DNA of 5,631 nt, from the NCBI GenBank assembly GCA_041497995.1, contig JBGQHM010000429.1, positions 1 to 5,631 on the forward strand, given 5' to 3'. Shown here piece by piece: positions 5,060 through 5,631 of this stretch. The notes beneath the pieces were generated by a model. That model made no database searches and was not told the origin of the DNA. It saw only the letters and a list, made by a program, of their open reading frames with translations. Origin of the DNA: DATKMS01 sp041497995 (GTDB taxonomy: Bacteria > Desulfobacterota > Binatia > HRBIN30). The first letter of the stretch is position 1. Every line of letters starts with the position of its first letter. The position numbers and the translations under genes were made by a program.

Positions 5060-5631
5060 ATGCCGACATCGACGACTCGTACTGTGGTTTTCAGCTCTCC
5101 CTTCAAGCCGCTGTTCTTCGCGCTCTGCGTGCTCGCGCTTGAGCCAGCGCGGACGCCGGCGCAAGAGCCCGCCTTTACCTATCAAGGCCAGCTCACCGAT
5201 GCCGGCACGCCGGCCAACGGCACCTACGACTTCCAGTTTGCGCTCTTCGACAACGACGGTGGCGGGACGCAGGTCGGCGAGACGCAGGCGCTGCCTGGCG
5301 TAGTGGTGAGCAACGGCCTGTTCACTGTGGACCTCAACTTTGGCGTCAGCCCCTTCACCGGCGATAGTCGGTTCCTCGAGATCGGCGTCCGGCCCGCCGG
5401 CGGCGGCAGCTTCACCACATTGACGCCGCGGCAGTTCATCAGCGCGACGCCCTACGCCATCCGCACCCTCAGCGCCGCGACCGCCGACGCGCTGTCGAGC
5501 ACGTGCACCGGTTGCGTGCAGGACACCCAAATCCAGTCGGTTGCAGGTAGCAAGGTGACCGGGACGATTCCGGTCGCGAGCGTGCCGGCGGGTAGTGGCA
5601 ACTACACGCAGAACGGAACCACCCAGCAGCC
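5060..5631 (+). CDS. Secreted head-domain protein, 3' end outside the window (partial)
   Basis: The frame stays open from ATG 5060 to the window edge, giving 190 complete codons. The N-terminus MPTSTTRTVV matches the siblings, but the next part of the signal peptide differs (FSSPFKPLFFALCVLAL) and ends TPA-Q near residue 35. The head domain follows (AFTYQGQLTDAGTPANG, GLFTVDLNFGVSPF, RFLEIGVRPAGG, PRQFISATPYAIRTLSA), then the CxxC at C149/C152, QIQSVAGSKVTGTIPVASV and NYTQNGTTQQ. It therefore follows the gene at 3131 through the start of the first 38-residue repeat. A tail-fibre-like C-terminus is likely but not visible. Over 5468-5508 its DNA is identical to 3545-3585 of the sibling (41 bases), a sign of recent exchange or strong conservation. 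It has its own RBS and a promoter-like leader. Function is unknown. It is probably a secreted surface-fibre-like protein. Confidence 0.83.
   Translation, partial: MPTSTTRTVVFSSPFKPLFFALCVLALEPARTPAQEPAFTYQGQLTDAGTPANGTYDFQFALFDNDGGGTQVGETQALPGVVVSNGLFTVDLNFGVSPFTGDSRFLEIGVRPAGGGSFTTLTPRQFISATPYAIRTLSAATADALSSTCTGCVQDTQIQSVAGSKVTGTIPVASVPAGSGNYTQNGTTQQ

Overview
The window is high-G+C bacterial DNA carrying four exported-protein genes, all on the + strand. No housekeeping gene, RNA gene or mobilisation gene is visible. Two traits recall large environmental genomes of the deltaproteobacterial / Binatota type: a Thr/Pro-rich linker followed by a Cys-bracketed pair of calcium-loop (dockerin-like) motifs, and a secreted head domain of the form FTYQGQLT...GLFTVQLDFG...PRQ...TPYAIRTLSA. 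That taxonomic suggestion comes from memory of such proteins. Nothing in the window fixes it.

Layout: (1) 10-546 is a short chimeric member of the head-domain family, with the usual start and signal peptide but an unrelated tail. (2) 590-2917 is a large secreted right-handed beta-helix protein with a choice-of-anchor Q-like segment, a Thr/Pro linker of about 209 residues and a C-terminal EF-hand/dockerin-like pair. (3) 2918-3130 is an intergenic region with a hairpin repeat, a promoter-like leader and a strong ribosome binding site. (4) 3131-4753 is a full-length head-domain protein with tail-fibre-like repeats and a beta-rich C-terminal domain. (5) 4754-5059 is an intergenic region with an in-frame remnant of the dockerin-like tail, a second copy of the hairpin repeat, a probable intrinsic terminator and a second copy of the leader/promoter. 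(6) 5060 to the window end is a third head-domain gene, cut by the edge.

The main message is modular repetition. The same unit (promoter-like leader, RBS, signal peptide, head domain, CxxC segment) recurs with different downstream parts. The block 'end of dockerin tail plus hairpin repeat' recurs behind two unrelated genes. One hairpin copy follows an intact tail and the other follows a 24-codon remnant just after another gene's stop. This suggests a family of surface or secreted proteins diversified by recombination between shared 5' and 3' modules. No enzyme active site is visible, so the molecular functions remain unknown. All four products are predicted to be exported.
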